A DNA stretch of 64,000 nucleotides from CAUZIZ01 sp965219005 (GCA_965219005.1 CBDCMS010000004.1:4177330-4241329); one strand, 5' to 3'. Counted from the first letter of the stretch, positions 25,409-34,837 are shown. The notes: generated by a model from the sequence alone, not told the origin. Numbers and translations: made by a program.

Positions 25409-26284
25409 ATGTCGTTTCGAAAAAAGGTTGACCATCTGAATGTGTGGTCTAGCGGTGGCAAAAGGGCCCCGCACAAACCATTACTCCTGCTCTTAGTGCT
25501 CGGCCGGAAATCGCAGGATCTGCCGGACGAGGTGAGTTTCGCTGAGATTGAAGAGAAACTCAAGGATCTCCTCGTCGAGTTCGGTCCATTGCGGCAGGCA
25601 AACCATCCCGAGTATCCGTTTTGGAGGCTGCAGAAGGACGGTATCTGGAAAGTTACTTCGGATGTTCCACTCATAACTCGGCCTGTGAACGGCGATGTCA
25701 CAGTAATGGAACTACGCCAAAAGAATGCGCGTGGACGTTTACCACAATCGGCATTGGATGAACTCAATGCCAATCCCCGGTTATTGATAGAAGCCGCACA
25801 GAGCATCCTTGACAGCCATTTTCCCTACTCGCTGCATGAAAACATTGCTGCTGCTGTAGGGCTTGCCCTCACAGCCGATGTAAGACATCAGCGCGATCCA
25901 AGATTTCGGGGTAAAGTGCTGATGGCATATGAATATTCTTGTGCCATTTGTGGATTAGATGTCAGGTTGCGGAATGCCACCATCGGGCTGGAGGCTGCGC
26001 ATATTAAGTGGCACCAAGCACATGGTCCAGACGTTGAAGCAAACGGGCTGGCCTTGTGCGCGACTCATCACAAACTCTTTGACTTTGGAGCGCTTTCGCT
26101 CACAGATTCGGGGATCATAATCCTCTCAAAGCAACTAAACGGCTCCGGCGATTTCGCTGATCGTGTGCTCAAACATCACGGCACAACCGTGCGGCCTCCA
26201 CAGGATCCGGCGCACACTCCAGGAAACAAATATGTTTCATGGCACCAGAAATGGGTCTTCAAGGGCCCAGCGAGAGCACTGTAG
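25409..26284 (+). CDS. Phosphorothioate-dependent restriction endonuclease (sulfur-binding domain plus HNH)
   Basis: 291 residues from ATG 25409-25411, with AAGGA just upstream; the frame opens earlier but that part has no homology. N-terminal sulfur-binding domain: FRKKVDHLNVWSSGGKRAPH, KPLLLLLVLGR, HPEYPFWRLQKDGIW. C-terminal HNH: YEYSCAICG (zinc CxxC), LEAAHIKWHQAHG, NGLALCATHHKLFDFGAL. The family (ScoMcrA/SprMcrA type) recognises DNA carrying R-configuration phosphorothioate linkages made by Dnd systems and cuts near the mark. The enzyme would thus attack Dnd-modified incoming DNA, unless paired with a different mark. The next gene but one is a Dnd-associated methyltransferase. Confidence 0.9.
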   Translation: MSFRKKVDHLNVWSSGGKRAPHKPLLLLLVLGRKSQDLPDEVSFAEIEEKLKDLLVEFGPLRQANHPEYPFWRLQKDGIWKVTSDVPLITRPVNGDVTVMELRQKNARGRLPQSALDELNANPRLLIEAAQSILDSHFPYSLHENIAAAVGLALTADVRHQRDPRFRGKVLMAYEYSCAICGLDVRLRNATIGLEAAHIKWHQAHGPDVEANGLALCATHHKLFDFGALSLTDSGIIILSKQLNGSGDFADRVLKHHGTTVRPPQDPAHTPGNKYVSWHQKWVFKGPARAL

Positions 26285-26357
26285 GCGCATGATCCATTTA
26301 TTGACTGACTGAGAGTATTCTTAAACCAGACGCACACTACCTGATGATCCTCAAGCT

Positions 26358-26797
26358 GGGGTTACGATAGCAACGGTGCAAAATCCAACGCTAAGGGTTG
26401 TCGCCTGGTGTCCTTAGCGGTCTCAGTGCGGCTCCGTGGAGGTCCTTGTCCAAGTCGAGGCGGGTACTTCCCGTAGGGGTTGAGGTGGCCGTAGAGCGCT
26501 GCCGGCGTTGGTCTGAAGCCAACTCTGGAGCTCGGGCTCCTGAGACCGAAGGTCTTGGCGGTTCGTGGATACCCGGAGATAGACGGCGATGGCCCGGAGG
26601 TTCACGCGGCCCTTATGTACGATTTCACCGGTGCATCAAATCAAACGCTCCAGGGCTCCACAGAAACCCAAAGAATCGGGGCACAGCCCAATCATTTCAA
26701 CCAACCCTTCAAGTCGGACACTCGCCTGATCTCTCCAGCTCCCATCAGCACCAGCAGGCCTTAGCGTTGGATTTTGCACCGTTGCTATCGTAACCCC
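26358..26797. mobile_element. 440-bp Tn3-derived inverted-repeat miniature element (TIME)
   Basis: Perfect 39-bp inverted repeats at 26358-26396 and 26759-26797 begin GGGGTTACGATAGCAACGGT and end ACGCTAAGG, the style of Tn3-family ends. They are flanked by a 5-bp direct repeat AAGCT (26353-26357 and 26798-26802), as Tn3 transposition makes. There is no transposase. Inside is a resolvase scrap (26500-26605). Perfect repeats and intact duplication suggest a recent insertion mobilised in trans. It sits between the phosphorothioate nuclease and the Dnd-associated methyltransferase. Confidence 0.9.
26500..26605 (-). pseudogene. Serine resolvase N-terminal scrap inside the miniature element
   Basis: The minus frame from ATG 26603-26605 reads MNLRAIAVYLRVSTNRQDLR then SQEPELQSWLQTNAG. 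The YLRVSTNRQ motif with the catalytic Ser belongs to the resolvase/invertase family. The match stops after about 35 residues. It shows that the element arose by internal deletion of a Tn3-type transposon with a serine resolvase. Confidence 0.75.
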
Positions 26798-26901
26798 AAG
26801 CTGGACACCCGCTTGAGCGGCACGACGGGAATCCACACAGAATCCAAAGCTAGTTGGCGTCATGGATCGTCCGCATGGCTCATCGGCGCGGTCCATCTGT
26901 G

Positions 26902-28356
26902 CTATTTGGATAGCTGTCTCACTAAACGATGCCCGCGCAGGGACCAACCCTTCTTTTCCAGTATCAAGTTCCAACCACTTCGAGTTCCGATCCGTTCAAC
27001 GGTTTCGTAAAGTCCATGATGTTCTTCCTTTTTAGTCAGTCTGGAGAATCGCTCACGCAGGGGATGTTTGTTTGAAATAAATTCCTCTTTTCGATGGAGA
27101 ATCGGTGGATTGTCCGAATTAGAGTAATCTCGATACTGAGTCCGAAATGTCTGGAGATCGACAAGAAGCGCGCTTTCAAGTGCGGGATGCGGATCTTTAT
27201 CAAAGCCAGGATAAGATAGGTACGACACTGCAGGCTTAGACCGGTATAGTTTGACTATATTCGCGCCTTCTACGGCACCAACCAATGCCTGAGCACAGCC
27301 TTCATAAAGGCGAAGTATCGACGGCATTTCCTGAAGTGCGGAGCTGTGCACATACAGAGCTGATCGGGTCAGTTTTCCAACCGGAGATCCATTGCAGGCC
27401 CGCTCGATGTTCTCCGGATTCCCGACAGAAAAAAGAAGTGCGTCAGCCAATGCGCAGGCCCGTTTATAACTGGAAAAAAAGGCTCGGACGTCTAGTTGCA
27501 ACTCCAGAGACAACTGTCCGAACCTTGCGCGTTGGTGGAACTGCGCGAGGGCGATGAAGATGAGAAGATCCTCGGAACGCTCTACACTGATCCGGTCCCA
27601 GTCCTCCGGCCCCGTAACACGCCGGATTATCGAGAAAGCCCGCCGGATTGTTCCAAGTTTTGCCTTGATTTCACCCGCCTGTAAGAGTTCAGACTCTTGA
27701 GGTAGGCGCCCTCTCTCTGCCACGAACTCCATCAGTGTCTCAAGAAGATCTTTGTTTTCGTCAAACAGGCTGTCAGCGCAGCGGCCCCTCGGCTGGCCGG
27801 TTCTCCTTCGATACCTCGATGCCAAAAACGATTGACGCACTTCCGGGTCACGAAAAACGTAGAAGATTCCGGGCGCAACGGCGACACTTGTTTCTCCCAG
27901 TGTTGAGTCAATCCAATCGCGCAACTCCTGTTGCTCGTAAAACTTCTGAAAAGTGCTGGAGCCCGTTAGGAAACCGTCACTGAAAGGCGTGAGATGGCCC
28001 TTAGCTTCGAATGCCAGGCGCGCAGAGACGATGAGCAGCCGATTTGCCAGTTTCCAGGCGCTTTGTATCGTTTCTAATCGTTCCGTCGCCCTTTCGATAA
28101 CGTTTAGAACGTAACCCAGGTTGACGATGTCAGCGGCCTGTCTTGTGCCATCAGGCTGATGGAGAGGGTCCCAACCCTCACAGGCGATCCCTTGTGCTCT
28201 CAGTCGGCGCATGTCGTCGCCATGACCGCATCCGTAATCCAGGACGCTCGTTCCAGAATTGATCAGGTTGTCATCTAGAGCGCCCCGAATCGGACGAGAT
28301 ATTTCTGGCCGATGGATTGCTGTGCGATCCCGTGCAATCTGAACGACGGGATTCAT
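26902..28356 (-). CDS. DNA phosphorothioation-associated putative methyltransferase
   Basis: 484 residues. The N-terminal SAM-dependent fold: TSVLDYGCGHGDDMRRLRAQ (motif I), WDPLHQPDG, DIVNLGYVLNVIERATERLE. Then SSTFQKFYEQQELRDWIDST and APGIFYVFRDPEVRQSFLAS, the signature of the Dnd-related methyltransferase family (TIGR04096 as I recall it), found mainly near dnd phosphorothioation genes. Substrate is unproven. No dndBCDE genes are in the window. With the phosphorothioate reader on the other side of the miniature element it forms a pair suggestive of a split or parasitised Dnd island. The gene itself looks intact. Confidence 0.87.
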   Translation of the reverse strand: MNPVVQIARDRTAIHRPEISRPIRGALDDNLINSGTSVLDYGCGHGDDMRRLRAQGIACEGWDPLHQPDGTRQAADIVNLGYVLNVIERATERLETIQSAWKLANRLLIVSARLAFEAKGHLTPFSDGFLTGSSTFQKFYEQQELRDWIDSTLGETSVAVAPGIFYVFRDPEVRQSFLASRYRRRTGQPRGRCADSLFDENKDLLETLMEFVAERGRLPQESELLQAGEIKAKLGTIRRAFSIIRRVTGPEDWDRISVERSEDLLIFIALAQFHQRARFGQLSLELQLDVRAFFSSYKRACALADALLFSVGNPENIERACNGSPVGKLTRSALYVHSSALQEMPSILRLYEGCAQALVGAVEGANIVKLYRSKPAVSYLSYPGFDKDPHPALESALLVDLQTFRTQYRDYSNSDNPPILHRKEEFISNKHPLRERFSRLTKKEEHHGLYETVERIGTRSGWNLILEKKGWSLRGHRLVRQLSK

Positions 28357-28673
28357 GATGAAGGGCCAGAATAGGAGTTCATTGCCAGCGTGGGAGCAGT
28401 TCTAAGCACTGAGAGCCGCAGGACAGCTGTGGCTGACACATACAGCCAGTTTGCTCGTAGCAGAATTTGCGATAGAACCCTTGAACCGAAGTCTGGCTAG
28501 CATAATGGATTCTCCGGCAAGGCACATCCAGCAAAAGATATACGACTTGATGATTTTCACATCGTTGTTATGTATGAGTTAAACCTCCGCAGTGTCAATA
28601 AAAGTCTTGGATAAAGCCCGCGCTAAACTCCTGATGGGACGGGCGGCGCTCAGTTCATCATCCCAACCCACGG
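28357..28673. other. Intergenic region, no gene seen
   Basis: About 317 bp between the Dnd-associated methyltransferase start and the left end of the IS5-family element. I see no credible reading frame or RNA; a promoter for the methyltransferase must lie in its left part. Confidence 0.5.
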
Positions 28674-29023
28674 GGCGTTGGTGCATGAATCGGTGTACGC
28701 GAGCACGCTAGCGGCGGGGGTGGGGTCCAGTCCATCATAGAGATCGGAGGGTAACGTCATGGTCGCAGCGAAGTCGAGCCGAGTCAACCGCCAGTACAAG
28801 AAGAAGTACAGAATCCGGAACTGGAGGGAGTACGAGCGTGGCCTCAGGAGCCGCGGCGACGTCACGATCTGGCTGAGCGAGGATGCAATTGCCGCGTGTG
28901 ATTTCGATAACGTAAAAGTGACCCGTTTTGGGGGCGAGTGATCGAGCAAAAGTGACCCACCCCAATCAGACCTCTGTTTTAGTCTGTTGTGATTGTAAAC
29001 GACAGACGGAACGGAGGTTATAG

Positions 29024-30556
29024 GTGATTGGGATGGATCAGTATGAGCTTATCAGAACGGCGTCGCGTGTGTATGGAAAGAGCATCCGGCAGATTCGGCG
29101 AGAGACGGGACACCATCGAAGGACGATTCGCAAAGCGCTGGCCGGGAAAGAACCGAAGTATCGTCGGCAGAAAGAGCCGAGGGCACCGATCATGGATCCG
29201 GTCGCGAAGATCGTCGAGCGGTGGCTGCTGGGCGACCGCCAAGAGCCGCGCAAGCAAAGGCACACAGCTCGAAGGGTCTACACCCGGCTGGTGGAGGAAC
29301 ATCAGTTTACGGGAGCGGAGGTGAGCGTGCGGCGCTGGGTGCGGGAATGGAAAGCCGCTCACGGCTGGGGCCGGCGCGAGGCCGTGCTGCCGCTGGATCC
29401 GGAGGTGGCACGGGAAGCCGAAGTGGACTGGGGTACGGCCTGGGTCCAGATGGCCGGCCTGCGTCGGCAGGTCAAGCTCTTTGTGATGCGCCCTCGCTAC
29501 TCGGGTAAGCCCTTTGTGCGAGCCTATCCCTGGGAGCGTCAGGAGATGTTCTTCGACGGCCATATGCACGCCTTCTCCTACTACGGAGGCGTCTTCGGAG
29601 AGCTGGTCTACGACAACCTCACGCAGGCGGTGAAGCGGATCCTGCGGGGCCGCCAGCGAGTGGAGCAGGAACGGTTCGTCTCCTTTCGCAGTCACTACAC
29701 CTTTGAGGCCCGGTACTGCACGCCGGGACGAGGACAGGAAAAAGGAGGAGCCGAGGGACTGATCGGTTTTGCCCGGCGCAACTTCCTGGTGCCGCTGCCT
29801 TCTGTCGAAGACTTTGAGAAATTGAACCAACTCTTGGCCCAGCGCTGTGAGCAGTATGGGGGCCACCGGATTGGAGGTCGGGAAGATTCCCGCACGGTGG
29901 ACGAACGCTTCGAAGCCGAACGCGGCTCTCTGCTGCCGCTTCCGGATCAAGCCTTTGAAAACTTCAAGCCGGTCCGGGTCAAGGTGGATGCCTATCAGAC
30001 CGCCCGAGTGGATCACAATCGCTACTCGGTGCCTCGAGCCTACGTCGGATGCTGGCTCTGGGCGCACGTGGGTTGCGAGCAGATTCTCTTGTACGCCTCC
30101 GATCGGAAGGTGAGCCAACACGATCGCCTCTTCTGGAAGAGCCAGTGGCAGATCGATCCGCTGCACTATCTGGACCTGATCTATGAGCGGGTGGGCGCGT
30201 TTGAAAGCGCTCGAGCTATTGTCCAGTGGCGGCGGCAGTGGCCAGCGGATTACGAAGTGCTATTGCAGGCGCTGCGTCGCCGTCAGGGCGAAGGCCGGGG
30301 GACCCGCGAGTTTGTTCAGGTCTTGCAGCTGCATCGCCAGTACGAGAGCTCGCAGGTGGAAGCGGCCGTCCGCTTGGTGCTGGAGAAGGGCTGTCCAGGC
30401 TATGAATCGATCCGTCATCTGCTTCGAGCTCAGGAAGCACCACTGCTGTCGACGGAGCCCCTGCCCGCGGAGTTGATTCCCGGGGTGACCGATCAGCCGG
30501 TCCCAGTCAGTGATCTGAACGCCTTTAACGCCCTCTTGCCGGCAGCTGCGCTATGA
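29024..30556 (+). CDS. istA: IS21-family transposase IstA
   Basis: 510 residues from GTG 29024 with GGAGG six bases upstream. An N-terminal HTH (SRVYGKSIRQIRRETGHHRR) is followed by an rve/DDE core: EAEVDWGTAWVQ, VYDNLTQAVK and EKGGAEGLIGFARRNF. The length fits IS21 transposases, which join element ends with their AAA+ helper IstB. The stop overlaps the istB start (ATGA at 30553-30556). Intact. Confidence 0.95.
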   Translation: MIGMDQYELIRTASRVYGKSIRQIRRETGHHRRTIRKALAGKEPKYRRQKEPRAPIMDPVAKIVERWLLGDRQEPRKQRHTARRVYTRLVEEHQFTGAEVSVRRWVREWKAAHGWGRREAVLPLDPEVAREAEVDWGTAWVQMAGLRRQVKLFVMRPRYSGKPFVRAYPWERQEMFFDGHMHAFSYYGGVFGELVYDNLTQAVKRILRGRQRVEQERFVSFRSHYTFEARYCTPGRGQEKGGAEGLIGFARRNFLVPLPSVEDFEKLNQLLAQRCEQYGGHRIGGREDSRTVDERFEAERGSLLPLPDQAFENFKPVRVKVDAYQTARVDHNRYSVPRAYVGCWLWAHVGCEQILLYASDRKVSQHDRLFWKSQWQIDPLHYLDLIYERVGAFESARAIVQWRRQWPADYEVLLQALRRRQGEGRGTREFVQVLQLHRQYESSQVEAAVRLVLEKGCPGYESIRHLLRAQEAPLLSTEPLPAELIPGVTDQPVPVSDLNAFNALLPAAAL

Positions 30557-31398
30557 GTCAACTCAGCGACACCGTCCTGCTGGAGGATCATCTCAAACGC
30601 TTGCGTTTACCGGCGATGCTGCGCGAATACCCGGAGTGCGCCCGCCAGGCCCGAGAGGGAGGCGAAAGCTACGAGGGCTTTCTGCTGAATCTGGCCACCC
30701 GAGAGCTGACTCAGCGCCAGGCCAATCAACTCAAACGTCGGCTCAAAGAGGCTCGCTTTCCGGTGATGAAAACCCTGGAAGGGACAGACTTCAAGAAGTG
30801 GCCGGGTCTGGAGGCGCTGCAGGTCCGAGAACTGCTGCAGTGCGATTACATCCCTCGGCGAGAGAATCTGGCGTTCATCGGCCGCCATGGCACGGGAAAA
30901 AGTCATGCCGCCACGGTCCTGGGCGTCGAAGCCTGCCGCCAAGGCTACCGGGTGCTGTTCTGGACGGCGGCGGAGTTGGTCAACACCCTGGTCGAAGCCC
31001 GGGAGGAACGACAGCTGCAGCGACTGCTCAAACGGTTCGACCGCTTTGAGTTGGTCATCATCGATGAGATCGGCTACATCCCCCTCTCCCAGGAGGGCGC
31101 CCAGCTGCTGTTTCAAGTCTTCGCCAATCGCTACGAAAGGGCCTCGCTCCTGGTGACGTCCAACCTAGCCTTTGCCGAATGGACGAAGGTCTTTGGCGAT
31201 GCGGCCCTGACCGCCGCGCTACTGGATCGACTGACCCATCACTGTCAGATCTATCCCTTCGACTGGGAAAGCATCCGCCTGACGGAGAGCCTCAAACGGC
31301 ACGGCAAAAAGCGCCTAAAGCGCGCAGTGGCTGCCCCTGCGCCCCCTGCGGGGGCTAATAAGGAAGCGGATCAAGAGGGGGCCCCAAACCCCGCTTGA
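30553..31398 (+). CDS. istB: IS21-family helper ATPase IstB
   Basis: 281 residues. DnaC/IstB-type AAA+ ATPase: Walker A LAFIGRHGTGKSHAA, Walker B FELVIIDEIGYIPLS, sensor LVTSNLAFAEWTKVFGD, arginine-rich end. It assembles on target DNA and activates IstA. Translationally coupled to istA. The tail after SLKRHGKKRLKRAV is low-complexity Ala/Pro. Confidence 0.95.
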   Translation: MSQLSDTVLLEDHLKRLRLPAMLREYPECARQAREGGESYEGFLLNLATRELTQRQANQLKRRLKEARFPVMKTLEGTDFKKWPGLEALQVRELLQCDYIPRRENLAFIGRHGTGKSHAATVLGVEACRQGYRVLFWTAAELVNTLVEAREERQLQRLLKRFDRFELVIIDEIGYIPLSQEGAQLLFQVFANRYERASLLVTSNLAFAEWTKVFGDAALTAALLDRLTHHCQIYPFDWESIRLTESLKRHGKKRLKRAVAAPAPPAGANKEADQEGAPNPA

Positions 31399-32392
31399 TC
31401 CTGACCTCTATTGATTATGAACTAGGAAAAACAACTTTAACCCGGGTGGGTCACTTTTACTTGATCACGCCGGGTCACTTTTACCTTGTCATTACGACGC
31501 GTGGGTACCACCGAAGAACGGTCTTCGCGGAGGCCAGCGGCGGTACTCGAACCTCGCGGTCCGGACCGCGTTGACGCTGCGGGTCGTCTTCAGCCTGCCG
31601 CTCCGCCAGACCGAGGGGTTCCTGGACTCGCTGCTCCGCTTGATGGGCCTCAACCTCAAGGCCCCGGACCACACCACACTCTCGCGCCGGAACCAAATCG
31701 TTGCGGTGCCGCCCCTGACCCGAGCCCACGACGGCCCGATCGACCTGATCGTTGATTCCACAGGGCTGAAGATTCTGGGTTGCGGCGAATGGAACGCGCA
31801 CAAGCACAAGGCATCAAAGAAACGCCGGGATTGGCGGAAGCTGCACATCGGGGTGGATGCCGAGGGGTTCATTGTGGCGGCCGAACTCACAGCGAGCAGC
31901 CGGGACGACGCCTCCACACTCCCTGCTCTTCTCGACACAATCGAGGTTCCCATCCGGCGTTTCACCGCAGACGGAGCCTACGACCACAGGTCAGTCTACG
32001 ATCAACTCAGCGCGGCCGGTACAGAGAACGTCGTGATTGTGATCCCCCCTCGTCGCTCTGCGCTGTCGGCGGGGCCCACCGACGGCCCCTGGGCGCAGCG
32101 TGAAGCGTCTCTTCAGAGGATTCGCAAGGTCGGGCGACGGGAGTGGCAGAAGGAGTCGGGCTACCGACAGCAGGGGCGCGTTGAAAACAGCTTCTTCCGA
32201 TACAAGTCCGTGCTCGGAGGCGGATTGAAGGCGAGGCACGGCAAAGCACAAAGGAGAGAAGTTGCGATCGGGTGTCACATCCTCAACCGGATGGCCGAGC
32301 TGGGTAGGCCGAAATCCTGCGCTGTGGTGTCCTGAACGAGAAGTTGGAAAAGCGCCCCCACTCGCGCCGCAGTTGAATCATGCAACAGCGCC

Positions 32393-32589
32393 TTGCGATT
32401 GTCGCCTTCCGCGCGCACGAACTCAACAGAATCTTGAAGCGGCTGCTAAAGGAGGCGGGAGGATCAAGCTATCTCGCTAAGATTGAAGAGGGCGCACAGC
32501 GCCTGCAGGAAGTGATCCGCAAACCGGTCCTGAAAGCCATCAAGGAGATGCGGAACGCTGGCGCATTCATTCCAGATTCAGAGACCTAG
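32393..32589 (+). pseudogene. Unrecognised gene fragment trapped between two IS elements
   Basis: Between IS5 copy 1 and IS1380 a plus frame reads LAIVAFRAHELNRILKRLLK then YLAKIEEGAQRLQEVIRKPV and MRNAGAFIPDSET. The first codons come from the IS5 end and the stop codon from the IS1380 tip, so both ends are artificial. Composition is protein-like, helical and basic. I do not recognise the family. Confidence 0.45.
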
Positions 32590-34332
32590 CCCGCATAGAT
32601 CACCGATTTGGAAATGAAGGTGATTTTGGCCGGCCGGAACGGTTTTCTGAGAGTTTCGCTATCGATCCGGTCCAGGTCGAGTGATGCGGTGGTGGGGAGG
32701 GTCGTGAATGGAGCGTTTTTCGGGTTCGGAAGAGCGTGACGGAATGCATTCAGGCAGAGCTCGGCCTGAGCGATGGAACGATTTCGTTTTTGGGGGCGTT
32801 TGATCGGGACAGACCTCAGCAGCGCAGAGGAATGGCCTGGAGGTTTCGAACGACGGCAGCGAAGACCTCGCTGTAGGGATAGGCTTCCGACATGGAGATC
32901 CAGACGTGGCGGACCGTGAGGCGGACCTGGGCGCCGATCTTCAGGAGCTTCAAGCGAATCGTCTGACACTGAGCGCGAGCCAGGGGGGTCTGCTTCAGTC
33001 CGAGACGACGCAAGGCGTGCATGAGCATGTAGGCGGCGGAGGACAGATACAGCCGGAGTTGATTGGCGCACATCGTTGCCGCGCTGGTCCGGTCGGCGAA
33101 CAGACCCAACTGCTGTTCTTTTATGCGGTTCTCCATGTCGCCCCGCGCACAGTAGAAGTCTTCGTAGAGAGCGCGGGCCCCCAGGCGTTCCGGCGACAGG
33201 GAGGTGACGACGAATCGGGGATTGGCGCCTTTGTCCAGGAACTCGGCCTTGCCGACGACGCGTCGCTCCGAGGTCCAACTGTGGCGAGTCCGGTAGCGGA
33301 AATCCTTGAACACCCGCGCCGGTGTCCCGGTGGCGTTGAACTCGGCTTCGGCCTGAGTCATCGCTTCGGCGCTCTCTGACTTGAGCCGATCATTGTTGGC
33401 CAACCCCATCACGTAATCCACGTGATGGTCTTCACACCAGCGGAGCAAGTCATCCCGGCAAAAGCCCGAGTCGGCCCGGATGACGATCGAGACCTCCGGC
33501 CAGCTCTGCCGAATCCGGCCGACGATCCGTTCCAGTTCCTCCACCGATCCCGCGGCCCCATCGATATTGGAACACCGCAACCGGGCGCACAGCAGATGCT
33601 CCCCCGAGAAGATGTACAGCGGGAGATAACAGTAGTGGCGGTAGTAACCGTGAAAGAACCGGCCTTCCTGTTGGCCATGGATCGGGTCGTCGGTCGCATC
33701 CAGATCCAGCACCATCTCCTCGGGCGCCGATTCGTGGGACTCCACGAAGGCATCCACCATCCAGCCGTCGATCCGGTCCGGGTCCATCGCGATCTTCTTG
33801 TACCGCTCCTGCTCATCGACCTCGGCGCCGGTCAACTCCAACCGGTTCAGCGTACACCTGCCCGCCAGCGCCTTCCCCCGATCTGAGGCCTGCCGCCGCC
33901 GCTCTCCCAACGGATCGGCTTTGTCCACTGCCACCGCCAGCATTGGATCGGTGCGCAGTTGGTCGTGATCGTTCAGATCCTCGTACCCCAGACAGAGTCC
34001 GTAGATGCGCTGCCCCAACAACTCCTCGACCGTGTGTTCGATCAACCGCGGATCCCGGTGATCCCTGAAACACTCAGCCAGTCCGGCGATCAGACCCGTC
34101 CCCCTCTCGACCTCTCGCAACAGCAGCACCCCTGCATCGGAGGTGATCTTCCCGCCGTCGAACCGCGCCTTCACTTTGCGTTGAAATAGTCCGTGAAATT
34201 CGAACGTGGCTTGTTTACACTCTGTTCTCATAAGGGCCGCCTCCGTTTGGCTTTGAAGTCGTTCATTCAAAACGCTTTATACCAAACAGGGCGGCCTTTT
34301 CAGGTCCCATCGGTGAGAAATGGCGGCTAAGG
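32585..34332. mobile_element. IS1380-family element
   Basis: About 1.75 kb with imperfect terminal repeats: left CCTAGCCCGCATAGATCACC GAT, right (inverted) CCTTAGCCGCCATTTCTCAC CGAT. It encodes one full-length transposase. No clear 4-bp target duplication was seen beside the tips (GAGA against GTCC), so a flank may have been rearranged. Confidence 0.8.
32816..34270 (-). CDS. IS1380-family transposase
   Basis: 484 residues; an internal ATG (MRTECKQATFEFHG) could be the true start. It shows KITSDAGVLLLREVERGTGL, the first Asp in MVLDLDATDDPIHGQQEGRF, the second in IVIRADSGFCRDDLLRWCE and the C-terminal YCARGDMENRIKEQQLGLFA with the Glu. These are the DDE landmarks of IS1380 enzymes, and the length is normal. 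The gene looks intact and nearly fills its element. Confidence 0.93.
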   Translation of the reverse strand: MNERLQSQTEAALMRTECKQATFEFHGLFQRKVKARFDGGKITSDAGVLLLREVERGTGLIAGLAECFRDHRDPRLIEHTVEELLGQRIYGLCLGYEDLNDHDQLRTDPMLAVAVDKADPLGERRRQASDRGKALAGRCTLNRLELTGAEVDEQERYKKIAMDPDRIDGWMVDAFVESHESAPEEMVLDLDATDDPIHGQQEGRFFHGYYRHYCYLPLYIFSGEHLLCARLRCSNIDGAAGSVEELERIVGRIRQSWPEVSIVIRADSGFCRDDLLRWCEDHHVDYVMGLANNDRLKSESAEAMTQAEAEFNATGTPARVFKDFRYRTRHSWTSERRVVGKAEFLDKGANPRFVVTSLSPERLGARALYEDFYCARGDMENRIKEQQLGLFADRTSAATMCANQLRLYLSSAAYMLMHALRRLGLKQTPLARAQCQTIRLKLLKIGAQVRLTVRHVWISMSEAYPYSEVFAAVVRNLQAIPLRC

Positions 34333-34452
34333 GTCCGTGTGTGACCATCCTGGAGTAACTCCCGGCACCCCTTCCGCTGCTATAAAGCACCCGTTCTTCG
34401 GGACTTGGACCTCGGAAACGACTGCCACAGTCATGGCCAAAAGGTATAGATT

Positions 34453-34806
34453 ATGGCCATGCCGAAATCGACCCCGAGAAGGCCCGGAAACCCTGGCCAA
34501 AATAGAGACTCTCGCGATGGGGTTTTTGGCCACCTCGAAAGCCAGGTCGGCTCGCTCCCTCGCGTCGGCCTCTACGCCCGCGTTTCGACGCCGCATCAGC
34601 ACACGATCGGGATGCAGCTGCGGCAGCTGCGAGAGTTCCTGGAACGCCGTCGCTGGCAGGAGGTCCTCGTTGTCGAAGAGGTCGTCTCCGGATCCAGGCG
34701 GCGCCCGGAGAGAGACCGTCTACTCAACGCTGCGCGGCGGCGCGAGATAGACATCATCCCGAGCGGAACTTACCGATTTCGGGACCAGCGGGATCGCTTA
34801 GAGTAA
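34453..34806 (+). pseudogene. Serine resolvase, N-terminal fragment
   Basis: From about 34561 the frame reads RVGLYARVSTPHQHTIGMQL then RQLREFLERRRWQEVLVVEE and LLNAARRREIDIIPSGTYRF. The Y-RVST-Q motif with the catalytic Ser is present, but the family match stops after REID, where VLVWRLDRWGRS would be expected. The DNA-binding part is absent. Upstream codons of this frame have no homology. Confidence 0.75.
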
Positions 34807-34837
34807 TTTTTCACACCGTTGCGGCTCAAGCCACTAT

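Larger units (their letters stand above)
28897..31497. mobile_element. IS21-family element inserted in the IS5 element
   Basis: 2601 bp holding istA and istB. Each end carries two copies of AAAAGTGACCC (left near 28914 and 28951, right inverted near 31449 and 31474), the multiple terminal repeats typical of IS21. CGCG is duplicated at the borders (28893-28896 and 31498-31501), a 4-bp target duplication, so the borders are exact and the insertion followed the IS5 copy. Confidence 0.92.
28759..32335 (+). pseudogene. IS5-family transposase, copy 1 (interrupted)
   Basis: The N-terminal 47 residues (MVAAKSSRVNRQYKKKYRIR onward) read up to 28896. The remainder, from WVPPKNGLRGGQRRYSN to PKSCAVVS, continues from 31502 after removing the IS21 element and one copy of CGCG. 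DDE residues are visible in LIVDSTGLKIL, FTADGAYDHR and QGRVENSFFRYKSVLGG. Unlike copy 2 it cannot be translated whole. Confidence 0.88.
28674..32392. mobile_element. IS5-family (IS903-like) element, copy 1, interrupted by an IS21-family element
   Basis: The two outer parts (28674-28896 and 31502-32392) together match the uninterrupted copy at 40901-42014 almost base for base. Ends are GGCGTTGGTGCATGAATC and, inverted, GGCGCTGTTGCATGATTC, an imperfect IS903-style repeat. The flanks (AACCCACGG left, TTGCGATTG right) show no target duplication, so at least one flank changed after insertion. Copy 2 lies 8.5 kb away in opposite orientation. Confidence 0.85.

Noticed and set aside
29018..30166. 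382-codon minus frame inside the IS21 element
   Set aside because: Exact antisense of istA, which has all DDE motifs and a ribosome site.
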